DNA of 64,000 nt from CAVPCZ01 sp963702445 (GCA_963702445.1 CAVPCZ010000016.1:518614-582613), one strand, 5' to 3'; shown: positions 18,438 through 28,166, counted from the stretch's first letter. Notes: generated from the letters alone by a model not told the origin. Made by a program: numbers and translations.

Positions 18438-19519
18438 AACTCTTCGACCGCTATATCATCCGGCAGTTTCTCTCCACCGCCCTCTTCTCCCTTCTTGCCG
18501 TCCTGGTCGTCTTCATGGTGATCGACGCGATGGAAAAGCTCGACGATTTCATCGACAAGCAGGCCGGCTGGGATGTGATCCTCCTGTACTATCTCTACTT
18601 CGTTCCCGAAATCATCAAACTCATCATCCCCGTGGCCATGCTCCTCGCCAGCCTGTTCGTGACCGCGCGGCTTTCCACACAGGGTGAGTGGACCGCTTTG
18701 AAATCCAGCGGCGTCAGCCTGTACCGACTCCTGGTCCCGTATATCGCCGTCGCCGTGCTGGTGAGCATCGTCTCGGTCTATTTCAACGGATGGATCGTTC
18801 CCTTCGCCAACAAGAAGAAGTTCACAATCGAGAGGGTCTTTCTGCAGAGGGATGTCGTCTCCGCCTCGGGCGCGAACATCTACGTTCAGGACAGCCCCAC
18901 CAGGATTCTCTCGCTGGGGTACTTCGACGAGTCACGCGATCTGGCCTCACGCGTCAGCATTCAGGATTTCAGCGTCGTCGACCCGACAACCATGGTCGCC
19001 CGGCTGGATGCCGTGACCATGGTGTGGGATTCCACCGGACACTACTGGGTGCTGCAGAACGGCGCACGCCGCTGGTTTCACGAGGGCAAGGAGCAGATGG
19101 AACCGTTCGTCATGCAACCCGTGACCGATCTGCACTTTGATCCCGACGATCTGCGGAAGAAGAGGCAAAAACCGGACGAGATGAGTTACTATGACCTGCA
19201 GGATTTTATCCGGAACCAGCAGAGGGCCGGACAGGATGTCTCAAGATGGGAGGTGGACTTCTACAGCAAGATCTCGTTTCCCTTTGCGACGGTGATCGTG
19301 GTGCTCTTCGGGGTTCCGTTTTCGTCGATCCGCCGCAGGGGCGGGGTGGGTGTTCAGCTGGGCATCAGCCTGCTGATCTGTTTTGTCTACCTTATCTTCA
19401 TGAAGGTAAGTCAGGTCTTCGGGTATAACGGCGACATCAATCCGCTCCTGACCGCATGGCTGGCGAATATTCTCTTTTTCCTGGCTGCAGTCGCCGTCCT
19501 TCTCCGCGTGCCGAAGTGA
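18434..19519 (+). CDS. LptF/LptG family permease (second copy)
   Basis: 361 residues, the size usual for LptG. It has the same fold as its neighbour: membrane segments TALFSLLAVLVVFMVI, IIKLIIPVAMLLASLFV and YIAVAVLVSIVSVYF, the coupling helix STQGEWTALKSSGVSLYR, a shorter periplasmic domain, then the C-terminal segments beginning FPFATVIVVLFGVPFSSIRRRGG. The pair would be the two permease subunits of the LPS transporter, whose ATPase LptB must be elsewhere. Start ATG overlaps the previous stop. The stop lies at the first unit of a tandem repeat shared with the convergent gene. Confidence 0.9.
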   Translation: MKLFDRYIIRQFLSTALFSLLAVLVVFMVIDAMEKLDDFIDKQAGWDVILLYYLYFVPEIIKLIIPVAMLLASLFVTARLSTQGEWTALKSSGVSLYRLLVPYIAVAVLVSIVSVYFNGWIVPFANKKKFTIERVFLQRDVVSASGANIYVQDSPTRILSLGYFDESRDLASRVSIQDFSVVDPTTMVARLDAVTMVWDSTGHYWVLQNGARRWFHEGKEQMEPFVMQPVTDLHFDPDDLRKKRQKPDEMSYYDLQDFIRNQQRAGQDVSRWEVDFYSKISFPFATVIVVLFGVPFSSIRRRGGVGVQLGISLLICFVYLIFMKVSQVFGYNGDINPLLTAWLANILFFLAAVAVLLRVPK

Positions 19520-19552
19520 GACTCACCCTGAGACTCACCCTGAGGCTCACCG
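19517..19552. repeat. three 12-bp tandem units across two convergent stop codons
   Basis: The unit TGAGACTCACCC occurs twice and is followed by TGAGGCTCACCG. The first unit begins with the stop codon of the + strand permease, and the third contains the stop codon of the minus-strand DUF4412 gene. Each unit carries TGA on one strand and, through TCA, on the other. Confidence 0.8.
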
Positions 19553-20227
19553 CTCCTGCATCTCCACGCCCTTCTGCTTCGCATACCCCGCTGGCACCTG
19601 AAACAGCTCGGGGCCTACCGGCTTCTTTTCGACGCGGGCGGTCTCCTGTGATTCAATGATCTTGCCGTCATAGCGGGTGATGGAGACAAGGGGAAAGATC
19701 CCCATCTGTGCAATCATCTGCGTTTCATACCCGGCGCCGCCACGCACATCCCGGCCAAGAGTCCCTTCCAGCACCGCCGTGAGAGCCGCCAGAGCTTTCG
19801 TCCCCCAGATCTCGGTTTCGGACTCGCCCCTTTTCACAATCAGCTGCTCGCACTGGTAACCAAGCACCTTTCGTGTCTTGTTCGTCCGGACGAATACCGG
19901 CCGGTCCGCGGAGTCCATGTCCGGCACGGCTGAACCCTGCCGGACATCCTGCGAAAGGGAAACCTCGAAATACGTCTTCTCCTGATCATTCAACACCCAG
20001 GAGATCTTCCGGTCCCCCCGGTAAATGACCGTGGAGCCCGGCATGTCCCCGACCGGGGGAATCTCCACGCGGAGCATGTCTTTGCGAACCCGCATCGTCA
20101 TGACATACCGTTGTTCCGCGCCCTGCTCATCCACGGTGAGGTTGCGGCTCTCCACCACCCCTTCGAACTGTGCAGTCGCTGCGGCAGCGAATATTCCCAT
20201 GCTGATAATGAAGAGTAGCGCTTTCAT
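19547..20227 (-). CDS. secreted DUF4412-type protein
   Basis: 226 residues from the ATG at 20227. A signal peptide (MKALLFIISMGIFAAAATA) is followed by a soluble domain with QRYVMTMRVRKDMLRVEIP, STVIYRGDRKISWVLNDQEKTYFE and a Gly-Tyr-Gln-Cys-Glu segment (VLGYQCEQLIVK). This is the pattern of DUF4412 proteins, which are periplasmic and related in shape to lipoprotein carrier-like folds. The function is unknown. It starts 4 bp after the T9SS subtilase stop, so the two are probably co-transcribed. A longer in-frame start at 20338 would overlap the subtilase and lacks the signal peptide at its N-terminus. Confidence 0.72.
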   Translation of the reverse strand: MKALLFIISMGIFAAAATAQFEGVVESRNLTVDEQGAEQRYVMTMRVRKDMLRVEIPPVGDMPGSTVIYRGDRKISWVLNDQEKTYFEVSLSQDVRQGSAVPDMDSADRPVFVRTNKTRKVLGYQCEQLIVKRGESETEIWGTKALAALTAVLEGTLGRDVRGGAGYETQMIAQMGIFPLVSITRYDGKIIESQETARVEKKPVGPELFQVPAGYAKQKGVEMQER

Positions 20228-20231
20228 GAAA

Positions 20232-23200
20232 TCACCGGAGGAGAATGAGCGTTCGCGCCCGGCGGAACGTTTCCACGCCGTTACCGCCGCGTACAACGAT
20301 TCCGTACACGTACGTCCCGCTTGCAAGACCGGAGGCATCGAGGGTTACTCCGTGTCCGCCCGGCCCGTATTCCGCATCCGCCAGCACACGCACCTCCCTT
20401 CCCAGGAGGTCGAAGAGGGTCACCGTCACCCTGCCTGCTGCGGGCAGATGGAATTCGATCCTCGTCGAGGGGTTGAAAGGATTCGGATAATTCTGCTCCA
20501 GACGGTAGCCATCCGGTAGAGTCTCTGCGAGTTGACCGTCAACCGAAGTCAGCGTGGAAGGATCGTACCGCAGCACTTCGCCGTCGGATGTCACCGCCCA
20601 CCCCGTTGAACTGTCGGCAAACGACAGATGGGAGAGGGATCCGGTGATCGGGAAGAGCGCCTGCGAGGACCAGCTCTGACCCCCGTTTCCCGACCGGTAC
20701 ATGCTGCCGCCGTTCGTAAGCCAAGCCTTCGTGCTTCCGGCAACGAGTGTCACTGCGGCAATCTGGTCTGTCGTGGGACTGGCCGTCCCGTTCCAGGTGA
20801 TCCCGCCGTCGGTTGTCCTCGTGATCGCACCCGCATCGTGCACCGCCAGACCGTTGTTCGGATCACCGAAGGCGATGCCATAACTGTTTGTGGATCCCGT
20901 GGGCGCGGAGCCCCACGTCGTACCTCCGTCTGTTGTGCGCCAGGCACGGTTGCGGTTGGTACCGAACCATCCGTGCGAGGCATCCGTCCACCAGAATGCA
21001 TTGTTCCACCCCGCCTCTCCGGCGCTGCCCGCGGGTTCACTCGCAAGGTGCTCCCAGGTGGAACCGAAGTCCGTCGTTTTCAGAACGATGAAACGTCCGT
21101 CTCCGGGGGGGTCTCCCTGCGCATACCCGGTGCCGCCGGGAAACATCCAGACACCGTTGATGAACGGGCTCTGGCGTCCCGGATATGAGCGCACCGTCCA
21201 CGAACTTCCACCGTCGCTGGTGGAGACGATCCGGCCGTCTCCGGTACCCGCCCAGGCTCTCTGCTGATCCAGGGCCGCGACGCAGTACAGGTCCACGTTC
21301 GGCATATCGCCCGTGACGTCCGCCCAGGAGAGGCCTCCGTTGGTAGTGCGCATCACCAGGGGCGCGCTGCCTTGAGCATTGCCGCCGGCCGCCCAGGCGA
21401 CATCCCTGTCGACGGCTTTCACGCTGAAGAGCCCGGTTCCCGTCCCCTCAAAATCCATCAACCAGAGGGGCATGGAAGGAAAGAGCATGACACGGAGGGC
21501 ATCACCGTCGCCTTCTGATCCGTTGATCTGCCATCTTATGCGGATGCCCACCTCCCGCGCCGCCGGAAGCTGCCCCACGAACAACCGGAAATCGGGAAGG
21601 CGAACCTGCTGACCCGGCGCGATGCCGGAAACCGAGGCCGTGCCGGCGATAACCTGGAGGAGAGGATTGGAAGTTGTCACGGTGAATTGCGCGGACGTGA
21701 CCGGGAGAATCGTCGGGTTCATAACTTCCGCGGAGACCACGATCGTATCGCCGGCCAGGAAGAGTTTCCTTCCGCCGGGAGTGATCGCCTGGACGTTCAT
21801 CAGATCGAGTGCCGGATGCGATTCCGTGAGGGCCCGGGCAAAATTCACGCGTCCCCGACCGAGAAGGCCCTGATAGACCGGGTTGACGGCATCGATCGGA
21901 TCGGCGGTGGTGCGGATCTGCGCAGCAATCTGTGCGGGACTCCAGTCAGGATGCTGCACCTTGATGAGGCCGGCAAGACCTGCCACGAACGGACTGGAGT
22001 ACGAAGTTCCGCTCCCTCCGTCTCCATACCCCCCTCCTGCAAAGGCGCTCAGGATGCTTACACCCGGGGCGAACACCGGTACGCTGACGCCGTAGTTCGA
22101 GAAGGGGGCCTTTTCGTCGCTCGCCGAATACACGGCGCCGACAGCCAGGACGCCCTGGTAATTGGACGGATAGTGGGGGCTGATATCGTGATCCAGATTG
22201 TCATTCCCCGCCGCTGCGACAACGAGAGCGCCCGCAGACGTTGCCGCGGAGATGACATCCTGCTCGAACCTCGAGAACCCGCCGATTCTCCCCCAGCTGC
22301 AGTTGATGACCTTCGCCCCGCTGCGGAAGGCATAGACGATGCCCTCATACCCGTACTGGATCCCGTTGTCCGTTGTAGCGGATGCCGTGCAGACAGGGAG
22401 CAGAGAGCAATTCCAGCTGCTCCCCGCCATTCCGAGATTGTTGTCCGTCACCGCCCCGAAGTGGCTTGCGGTCGCCGTGCCGTGTGCGTAGCTCTGCGGT
22501 GTTGCGGGCAGGCCGCGTGGATCATTGGTGTCGTTGGTGAAATTCCATCCCGCCACATCGTCGATGAAGCCGTTCCCGTCGTCGTCGATCCCGTTCACAT
22601 CCGCCGCGTCGAACTGCTTGTTCTTGTTGATGTCCTCGAGGGCGTTGATGCGGACGTTGGCCAGGAGATCCTCATGGCGCCAATCGGTGCCGCCGTCGAT
22701 ATCCGCAATGGTGATATCCGGAGAACCCTTCCGCAGGTCCCAGCCGTTATAGGCGTTCATCCGGCTGAGCGCCGCATTCTGATTCGTGAGAAGCGGATCG
22801 TTCGGCGTGGCGGTGAGCCACTGCATGTATTTCGGTTCGGCATATTCCACCCCTGCTGTGCGGGAGAGGAGAGCGGCCGCCGCATACGCGGAATCACCCG
22901 GCGATGCGATACGCGCAATGAAGAGTCGCTCGAGTCCGACGGTGTCCGGCCCGGCAGGGTTCTTTGCCGCACCGTTACGAGAAGGAAACATTTGCTGCAT
23001 TCCGGTAATCCCCGCCCGGGCGAAAACCGTGGAGAGTGTTCCGCCGCTTTTGCCGGGCATCCCGGCCCCGGGCAACGCTTCCGCCCGCAGCTTGAAGACA
23101 ATCTCGCCGGGAATGATGTCCCCCGAGGAAGCCTTCACCGGAGAACCGGCCGGCCGGTGCGCTCCCGGCGCAGTCTGAGAGAGAAGGCAGGCGGATGCCA

Positions 23201-23267
23201 GAAGGGTGAAGACCGCGTTGCAGGAAAAGGAGCTTCGCAACAATCTGGACACAGTGTAATCCTTCAT
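20232..23267 (-). CDS. subtilisin-like serine protease with BNR-type repeats and T9SS sorting tail
   Basis: About 1,011 residues. A signal peptide with hydrophobic core AVFTLLASACLLS is followed by a propeptide and an S8 domain with all three catalytic residues: Asp in ITIADIDGG, His in YAHGTATASHFG, and Ser in GSGTSYSSPFVAGLAG. A beta-rich domain follows, then several Asp-box units (TTNGGLSW, STSDGGSSW, RTTDGGTTW). The last 85 residues are a type A T9SS tail starting QNYPNPFNPSTRIEF. The protein would be exported through the SprA pore. The start at 23267 gives a normal-length signal; an in-frame ATG at 23303 adds 12 residues. No Shine-Dalgarno separates them. Confidence 0.9.
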   Translation of the reverse strand: MKDYTVSRLLRSSFSCNAVFTLLASACLLSQTAPGAHRPAGSPVKASSGDIIPGEIVFKLRAEALPGAGMPGKSGGTLSTVFARAGITGMQQMFPSRNGAAKNPAGPDTVGLERLFIARIASPGDSAYAAAALLSRTAGVEYAEPKYMQWLTATPNDPLLTNQNAALSRMNAYNGWDLRKGSPDITIADIDGGTDWRHEDLLANVRINALEDINKNKQFDAADVNGIDDDGNGFIDDVAGWNFTNDTNDPRGLPATPQSYAHGTATASHFGAVTDNNLGMAGSSWNCSLLPVCTASATTDNGIQYGYEGIVYAFRSGAKVINCSWGRIGGFSRFEQDVISAATSAGALVVAAAGNDNLDHDISPHYPSNYQGVLAVGAVYSASDEKAPFSNYGVSVPVFAPGVSILSAFAGGGYGDGGSGTSYSSPFVAGLAGLIKVQHPDWSPAQIAAQIRTTADPIDAVNPVYQGLLGRGRVNFARALTESHPALDLMNVQAITPGGRKLFLAGDTIVVSAEVMNPTILPVTSAQFTVTTSNPLLQVIAGTASVSGIAPGQQVRLPDFRLFVGQLPAAREVGIRIRWQINGSEGDGDALRVMLFPSMPLWLMDFEGTGTGLFSVKAVDRDVAWAAGGNAQGSAPLVMRTTNGGLSWADVTGDMPNVDLYCVAALDQQRAWAGTGDGRIVSTSDGGSSWTVRSYPGRQSPFINGVWMFPGGTGYAQGDPPGDGRFIVLKTTDFGSTWEHLASEPAGSAGEAGWNNAFWWTDASHGWFGTNRNRAWRTTDGGTTWGSAPTGSTNSYGIAFGDPNNGLAVHDAGAITRTTDGGITWNGTASPTTDQIAAVTLVAGSTKAWLTNGGSMYRSGNGGQSWSSQALFPITGSLSHLSFADSSTGWAVTSDGEVLRYDPSTLTSVDGQLAETLPDGYRLEQNYPNPFNPSTRIEFHLPAAGRVTVTLFDLLGREVRVLADAEYGPGGHGVTLDASGLASGTYVYGIVVRGGNGVETFRRARTLILLR

Positions 23268-23345
23268 GTGAAGCTTTAAAGTAACAAATGTTCGGTACTT
23301 CATGCAAGCGCGAAGAGCCGGGTGTGTGACCCGTCACATTACCAC

Positions 23346-23376
23346 TTGACTTTCAGCCCCCTCTTTGGTACTTTTG
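23346..23376 (+). promoter_or_regulatory. Bacteroidota-type promoter for the lipoprotein/PorV set
   Basis: TTGACT at 23346 is followed 20 bp after its TTG by TACTTTTG (23369-23376), an exact match to the Bacteroidota -7 element TAnnTTTG with the usual spacing. Transcription would begin near 23383, giving a leader of about 108 nt before the ATG at 23491. Confidence 0.75.
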
Positions 23377-23490
23377 ATGCAGAACGTGTACACTTTCCCC
23401 CACATGTACAGGAATCGTCCCGCGCACGACGTTGGTACTCCTGAATTTTGTTCGATGATTGTTCACCACCACCAACGTCAACAGGCTGTT

Positions 23491-24621
23491 ATGCGCGTGC
23501 TTGCGAGTCTCCTGTGTGTGGGCTTTTTTGCGGGCTGTGAAAACGCCCCCCTCCCTCCCGAGGGCCCATCCGGATCTTCCCCCGTCATTCAGTCCCTTGT
23601 TGTCACTCCGGTGGACATCAATCTCGACGCTCAGACGCCATCGGGCGGTGTGTACCGGCTCTCCGTTGCCGTGCAGGCGAACGTGACCGATCCCCAGGGC
23701 GACGGAGATATCCGGGAGGCACCGTACCGCCTCTCCGCTCCCGGCGCTTCCCAACCGCTGGCTGCGGGCGTTCTCACCGGCACGGTGGTGCGTCCCGGCA
23801 CGATCAGCTTCTCCGCCTCCGTTCCGTTCTCCCTGACCCGCGAGCAGACCGGCGTGTATCTCCTCGAGGTGTATGCGGTGGACCGGAGCGGATACTCGAG
23901 TACCGTGCTTCTGCAACAGATCCGTGTGCGAAAGAACAGCACTCCCCCCGTGCTTTCCCTCCCCGGGGTCCGTGAAGTCGGCCGGCAGGGGGCGGATTCC
24001 ATACAATACGCCGTCACCATTGCCGCGGCGGATTCAGACGGGTTGAACAACATTCAGTCCGTGACGGTCCGGGCGCTTCTCACCCGCGATTCATCCGCGC
24101 TGCAGATGGAGGACGACGGGCTCCGGTCGCACGGCGACGGCGTCTCGGGCGACGGCGTGTTCTCGCTCTACACCTGGATCATGCCGGCCGGCGATCCCCA
24201 GAATGTAACGTTTGAATTCCGGGCGACCGATCGCGACGGCCTGCAGAGCAACATTGTCCGCCGCGCTGTGGCAAACAGTGCTCCCCGTTTTGTTGCCCTC
24301 GCCGTCCCATCCACAATCCAGCGTCCGTCGACGGGCAGCAACCTGGTCACCTTCGCCGCGACCGTTGAGGATGCAAACGGGCTTGCGGACGTCGATTCGG
24401 TGTACTTCCGGAATATGAGTTCGGCCACTCCGACGATCATCCGCATGTATGATGACGGCGATCTCACCGTGCACGGCGATTCTGTCGCCTCGGACGGGAC
24501 CTATGCGCGCGTTCTCTCCATCGATGCGGCGACCACCCCGGGGACAAAAGAATTCCGGTTCACGGTCGTTGACAAGGCCGGTGCGCGGAGCGAAACCACA
24601 CGAAATATCACCATCAACTGA
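23491..24621 (+). CDS. lipoprotein with repeated Ig-like/cadherin-like domains
   Basis: 376 residues. The start at 23491 is chosen because it gives a lipoprotein signal (MRVLASLLCVGFFAGC) with the lipobox cysteine at residue 16; earlier in-frame ATGs put the signal far inside. The rest is beta-rich with three similar blocks of about 100 residues, each containing a DADSDGL- or EDANGLAD-like turn and a DDG..HGD motif (DDGLRSHGDGVSGDG and DDGDLTVHGDSVASDG). These DxDG turns could bind calcium. The family is not recognised. It is the first gene of a + strand group with a BNR protein and two PorV-like barrels, so a surface or periplasmic role beside T9SS export is inferred. Confidence 0.7.
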   Translation: MRVLASLLCVGFFAGCENAPLPPEGPSGSSPVIQSLVVTPVDINLDAQTPSGGVYRLSVAVQANVTDPQGDGDIREAPYRLSAPGASQPLAAGVLTGTVVRPGTISFSASVPFSLTREQTGVYLLEVYAVDRSGYSSTVLLQQIRVRKNSTPPVLSLPGVREVGRQGADSIQYAVTIAAADSDGLNNIQSVTVRALLTRDSSALQMEDDGLRSHGDGVSGDGVFSLYTWIMPAGDPQNVTFEFRATDRDGLQSNIVRRAVANSAPRFVALAVPSTIQRPSTGSNLVTFAATVEDANGLADVDSVYFRNMSSATPTIIRMYDDGDLTVHGDSVASDGTYARVLSIDAATTPGTKEFRFTVVDKAGARSETTRNITIN

Positions 24622-24627
24622 ACCGGC

Positions 24628-26188
24628 ATGACACGTTTTGCTCTGATCGTCCGTTCGCTCGTGTGTCTGGCGTGCGCGCTCCCCTGGCTGGCCGGCACCC
24701 GGGCTGACGCTCAGTCCCGCCTCCTCGGGACCTTCTCGCTGCAACAAACGGAGGGCGTCGTTCAATCGACACTCCCCAGCAACAGCGTGACACACATCGC
24801 CATTGAGGGATCTTCCGTCTGGATCGGCACCGGCAAGGGACTTGCGCGGAGTACAGACGGGGGCAGGCACTGGGAGAGCTTCGCCGCAACTCCCGAGTTT
24901 GCACGTCCGGGAATATTTGCCGTCGCTCTGCGCGGGGATACCGTCTGGACCTCAACAGGGTATTCCCGGGAGGTGGACGGGCAGTCCGTGCAGACCGGCA
25001 GCGGATATACCTTTTCTTTGAATAGCGGAACCGCATGGACGTCGCGTCCGCAGACACTGGATGACCGGGGGGACAGTCTCGTCGCTTACGGGAACAACGT
25101 TATTAAATTCCTTCCCATCGTGGTCAACGAGCAGAACGTGACGTTCGATCTGGCCCTGTCCGCCGGGACCGTCTGGATCGCCAGCTGGTCCAGCGGACTG
25201 CGGCGCTCCACCGACAACGGCGTCACCTGGAAACGGACGGTCCTGCCTTCAAAGCTCCTGTCCTCGATTGCGCCGACCGACACACTGGTCAACTACAAGG
25301 TCGACCCCCGCCAGGACAACAACTATCTTGCGTTTGCCGTGTATGCGCAAACTCCGGATACCATCTGGGCGGGGACCGCAGGCGGCATCAACAGGTCGGT
25401 GGACGGAGGGTCCAGCTGGACCAAGTTCACGCGCGATTCCCAGCGCGAGCCCATCCTCAGCGACTGGGTGATAAGCATCGCGGGACAGCGTCTCCGCAAC
25501 GGGACCCGGATCTGGACCACCAACTGGCCCGCCGAAGGGGCGGATCAACAATACGGTGTCAGCGCAAGCGACGACGGCGGCCGCACGTGGAAAAACTTCC
25601 TGCACGGCATCAAAGCATACGATTTTGCATTCCGCGACTCGATCGCCTATGTCGCAACCGAAGAGGGCATCTTCCGCACATCCGACGGGGGAAGCGGCTG
25701 GGCGCAGTCGGGGAGCATCATCGACCAGACGACCGGTGAACGGATCACCGTCAACAAGTTCTTTGCCGTTGCCGTGCAGTCCGACACGGTGTACTGCGGA
25801 TCCTCGGAAGGACTCGTGAAAACCGTTGACACGCCGGGGCAGCCCTTCGGTCAACAGTGGGAGATCCTCCGGGCCTACAGCCCTCTCACCACGCCGAACT
25901 CCACGTACGCCTATCCGAATCCCTTCTCGCCAAAATCAGAGGCCGTGCGCATTCATTATAGTACCGGCGGGTCTGCCGCAGCCGTGACCATAGAAGTGTT
26001 CGATTTCGGCATGAACCGTATCCGAACAATTATCAGCGATGCCCAGCGCACGGGGGACCGGGAACACGACGAGATCTGGAACGGCCTGACGGATGAGCGG
26101 ACAGGTGCTTCCCAACGGCGTGTATTTCTACCGCGTCAGCGTTTCCGGACGCGACCCTGTCTGGTCCAAAATCATGGTGCTCCAATGA
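24628..26188 (+). CDS. secreted BNR/Asp-box protein with T9SS-type tail (one frame break)
   Basis: About 519 residues once the frame break is repaired. A signal peptide (ACALPWLAGTRADAQS) is followed by a propeller-like region with repeated Asp-boxes (STDGGRHW, STDNGVTW, SVDGGSSW, SDDGGRTW, TSDGGSGW). The C-terminal 95 residues begin TYAYPNPFSPKSEAVRI and resemble a T9SS/FlgD-type tail. Near 26100 the frame slips: the tail continues in another frame as QVLPNGVYFYRVSVSGRDP and stops at 26188. Without repair the frame runs on into the next gene as an artificial fusion. With repair the stop overlaps the next ATG (ATGA). Probable function: exported, cell-surface or extracellular beta-propeller. 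Confidence 0.78.
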
Positions 26189-27189
26189 ACCGCGCGCCAC
26201 GGACCCCGCAGGCCGCAGCCGGCCGGATCTTCAGAGCCTGTCTGCCGGTATTGCTCATGCTGACAATTCTCCTGGCGGTTCTTCCCGGTTCGTCTCCGGC
26301 ACAGATAGGCGGGCAGCCCGGGGCTTTCAGCCGGATGGGTTTCGGCGCCCGCGGAATGGCCATGGGCAACGCCATGACGGCCGTGACCACCGGTGACGTG
26401 GTCGCCTACTACAATCCGGCCCTGATTCCCGGCGCGTCGTACCGGTTCGCATCGGCATCCTTCGGCATTCTGAGCCTGGACCGCCGGTTGAACTTCCTCA
26501 ACTACAGCGGTCCGCTCCCTCCGAATGCCGGACTCTCGGTCGGACTGATTAATGCGGGCGTGAGTGAGATCGACGGACGCGACGGGGACGGTGAGCCGAC
26601 CGGTCCTCTCAAGACCTCGGAAAACCAGCTGTTCCTCGGATTCGGCGTTCGCTTCCCCATCGGCCTGAGTGTCGGCGTCACGCTGAAGCTTCTCTATTAT
26701 CAGCTGTACACCGACGTCTCCTCCACAACGGTGGGTGTCGACTTCGGCGCGCTGTACCGTTTCGATGAAAATCTCACGGCTGCGCTTACCGTCAGGGATA
26801 TCAACTCCCGCTACAAATGGGACACGCGCCCGGTGTTCGGACAGAACGGCCTGACCAGCGAAGAGGCGTTCCCCCTTCTGTACACGGCCGGAACCGCGTA
26901 CAGGCTGCCCGACAGCATTGCCACAATTTCCGCTGAAGTGGAATTCAGTTCGACGCAGACGATCACCGGACGTGCGGGCGTGGAAGTCCCGGTGGTGCCC
27001 GAATTCACGGTCCGCGCCGGCATAGACCGGATCGATCTGCGGGAAAGCGGCAACGGTGTCCGGCCGTCCATCGGATTCACCGTACGGACAAGTCTGGGCC
27101 GCTTCTCTCCGGCCCTGCACTACGCATTCGTGCACGAGCCGTTTTCGCCCGCGGCGATGCACATGATCTCGCTTTCAATGGCATTCTGA
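26185..27189 (+). CDS. PorV/PorQ-like outer-membrane barrel (first copy)
   Basis: 334 residues from the ATG at 26185. A long basic N-terminus leads into a signal peptide (LLMLTILLAVLPGSSPAQ). The mature part begins with RMGFGARGMAMGNAMTAVTTGDVVAYYNPA, the conserved opening of PorV/PorQ-type (FadL-like) barrels (quoted only in part). Alternating strands follow to a terminal phenylalanine (SLSMAF), the outer-membrane insertion signal. PorV shuttles T9SS cargo from SprA to the attachment complex; PorQ-like paralogues are less well defined. The gene overlaps the BNR protein's stop by four bases, which suggests cargo and shuttle are made together. Confidence 0.75.
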   Translation: MNRAPRTPQAAAGRIFRACLPVLLMLTILLAVLPGSSPAQIGGQPGAFSRMGFGARGMAMGNAMTAVTTGDVVAYYNPALIPGASYRFASASFGILSLDRRLNFLNYSGPLPPNAGLSVGLINAGVSEIDGRDGDGEPTGPLKTSENQLFLGFGVRFPIGLSVGVTLKLLYYQLYTDVSSTTVGVDFGALYRFDENLTAALTVRDINSRYKWDTRPVFGQNGLTSEEAFPLLYTAGTAYRLPDSIATISAEVEFSSTQTITGRAGVEVPVVPEFTVRAGIDRIDLRESGNGVRPSIGFTVRTSLGRFSPALHYAFVHEPFSPAAMHMISLSMAF

Positions 27190-27218
27190 GGACACTCTGA
27201 CATTCTGAGAACGGAAGA

Positions 27219-28166
27219 ATGATACACACGCACGAGTCCTTTCCTCGCATCCCTGCAGCACCCGGGATTGTTTTGCTTACGCTGCTCGGTGCGGTTCTCG
27301 CGCACGGGGGCACCGGTTCGAGCGGACTGACATTCCTGAAGCTCGGCGTCTCGGGACGCAGCGTGGCGATGGGTGATGCAATGTCGGCCTCGGTGAACGG
27401 TGCCGCAGCCACTCACTATAACCCCGCCGGCCTCGGGGGGCGTGAAGGGACGGGGAATGCCGAACTGCTCTTCATGCACAAGGAGTGGATTCAGGATACC
27501 CGCACCGAATTCCTCGGCGCGTGTGTCGGCATAAGCGATCCTGTCTCGCTCGGGTTTTCCGTGAACACCACGACCATCTCCGGCATCGAACTTCGCACGC
27601 GGCCGGGCCCTGCAGAAGGAACGTTCACATCCCGTTACCTTGCCGTCGGGGTGTCCGGAGCCTACCGTGTCTCCGAAACGTTGAGCGCCGGCATGAGCAC
27701 GCGTTTTCTCTATGAGAAGATCCTCGTGGACGATGCCTCGGGCATCGGCGTCGACCTGGGTCTGCAGTATGTGACACCCCTCGAGGGGCTCTCCGTGGGT
27801 ATGGTCATTGCCAATCTCGGCGCAATGGGGAACCTCCGCAACGAGTCTTCCCGTTTGCCGGCACTTATGCGTGCCGGCGGCGCATTCACGCTCCCCGTCA
27901 CAGCGCTGCACGGGGATTTCCTTATCGCGGCTGACGGCCTCTTCATTTTTCCGGAATCCCGGGCTCTTCTTAATGCCGGCGCCGAGCTGTCCGTGGAAGG
28001 CATATTCATGGCGAGGGCCGGCTACCAGGCCGGCTCCGAAGGGCGCGGACTCAGCCTCGGCGGCGGCATCAGGCACGGTGTGCTTTCCCTCGACTATGCC
28101 TTCAGCCGTCTCAACGGAGACCTCGGAAACGGACACACGATTTCCCTTGGGGTTTCTTTTCAATAA
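27219..28166 (+). CDS. PorV/PorQ family outer-membrane protein (second copy)
   Basis: 315 residues. The signal peptide (GIVLLTLLGAVLAHGG) is followed by SSGLTFLKLGVSGRSVAMGDA and AATHYNPAGL, the diagnostic start of the PorV/PorQ family. Strand-turn repeats continue to the last residues SLGVSFQ. In T9SS bacteria this family includes PorV, the shuttle that carries folded cargo between the SprA translocon and the surface attachment complex. It lies 29 bp after the first barrel gene. Two different barrels in tandem suggests specialised shuttles or one paralogue with a structural role. Which copy is the functional PorV cannot be decided here. Confidence 0.82.
   Translation: MIHTHESFPRIPAAPGIVLLTLLGAVLAHGGTGSSGLTFLKLGVSGRSVAMGDAMSASVNGAAATHYNPAGLGGREGTGNAELLFMHKEWIQDTRTEFLGACVGISDPVSLGFSVNTTTISGIELRTRPGPAEGTFTSRYLAVGVSGAYRVSETLSAGMSTRFLYEKILVDDASGIGVDLGLQYVTPLEGLSVGMVIANLGAMGNLRNESSRLPALMRAGGAFTLPVTALHGDFLIAADGLFIFPESRALLNAGAELSVEGIFMARAGYQAGSEGRGLSLGGGIRHGVLSLDYAFSRLNGDLGNGHTISLGVSFQ

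Noticed and set aside
24628..27189. An 853-residue open frame fusing a BNR protein with an outer-membrane barrel
   Set aside because: A slip near 26100 hides the real stop at 26188, which overlaps an ATG and signal peptide of the next gene.
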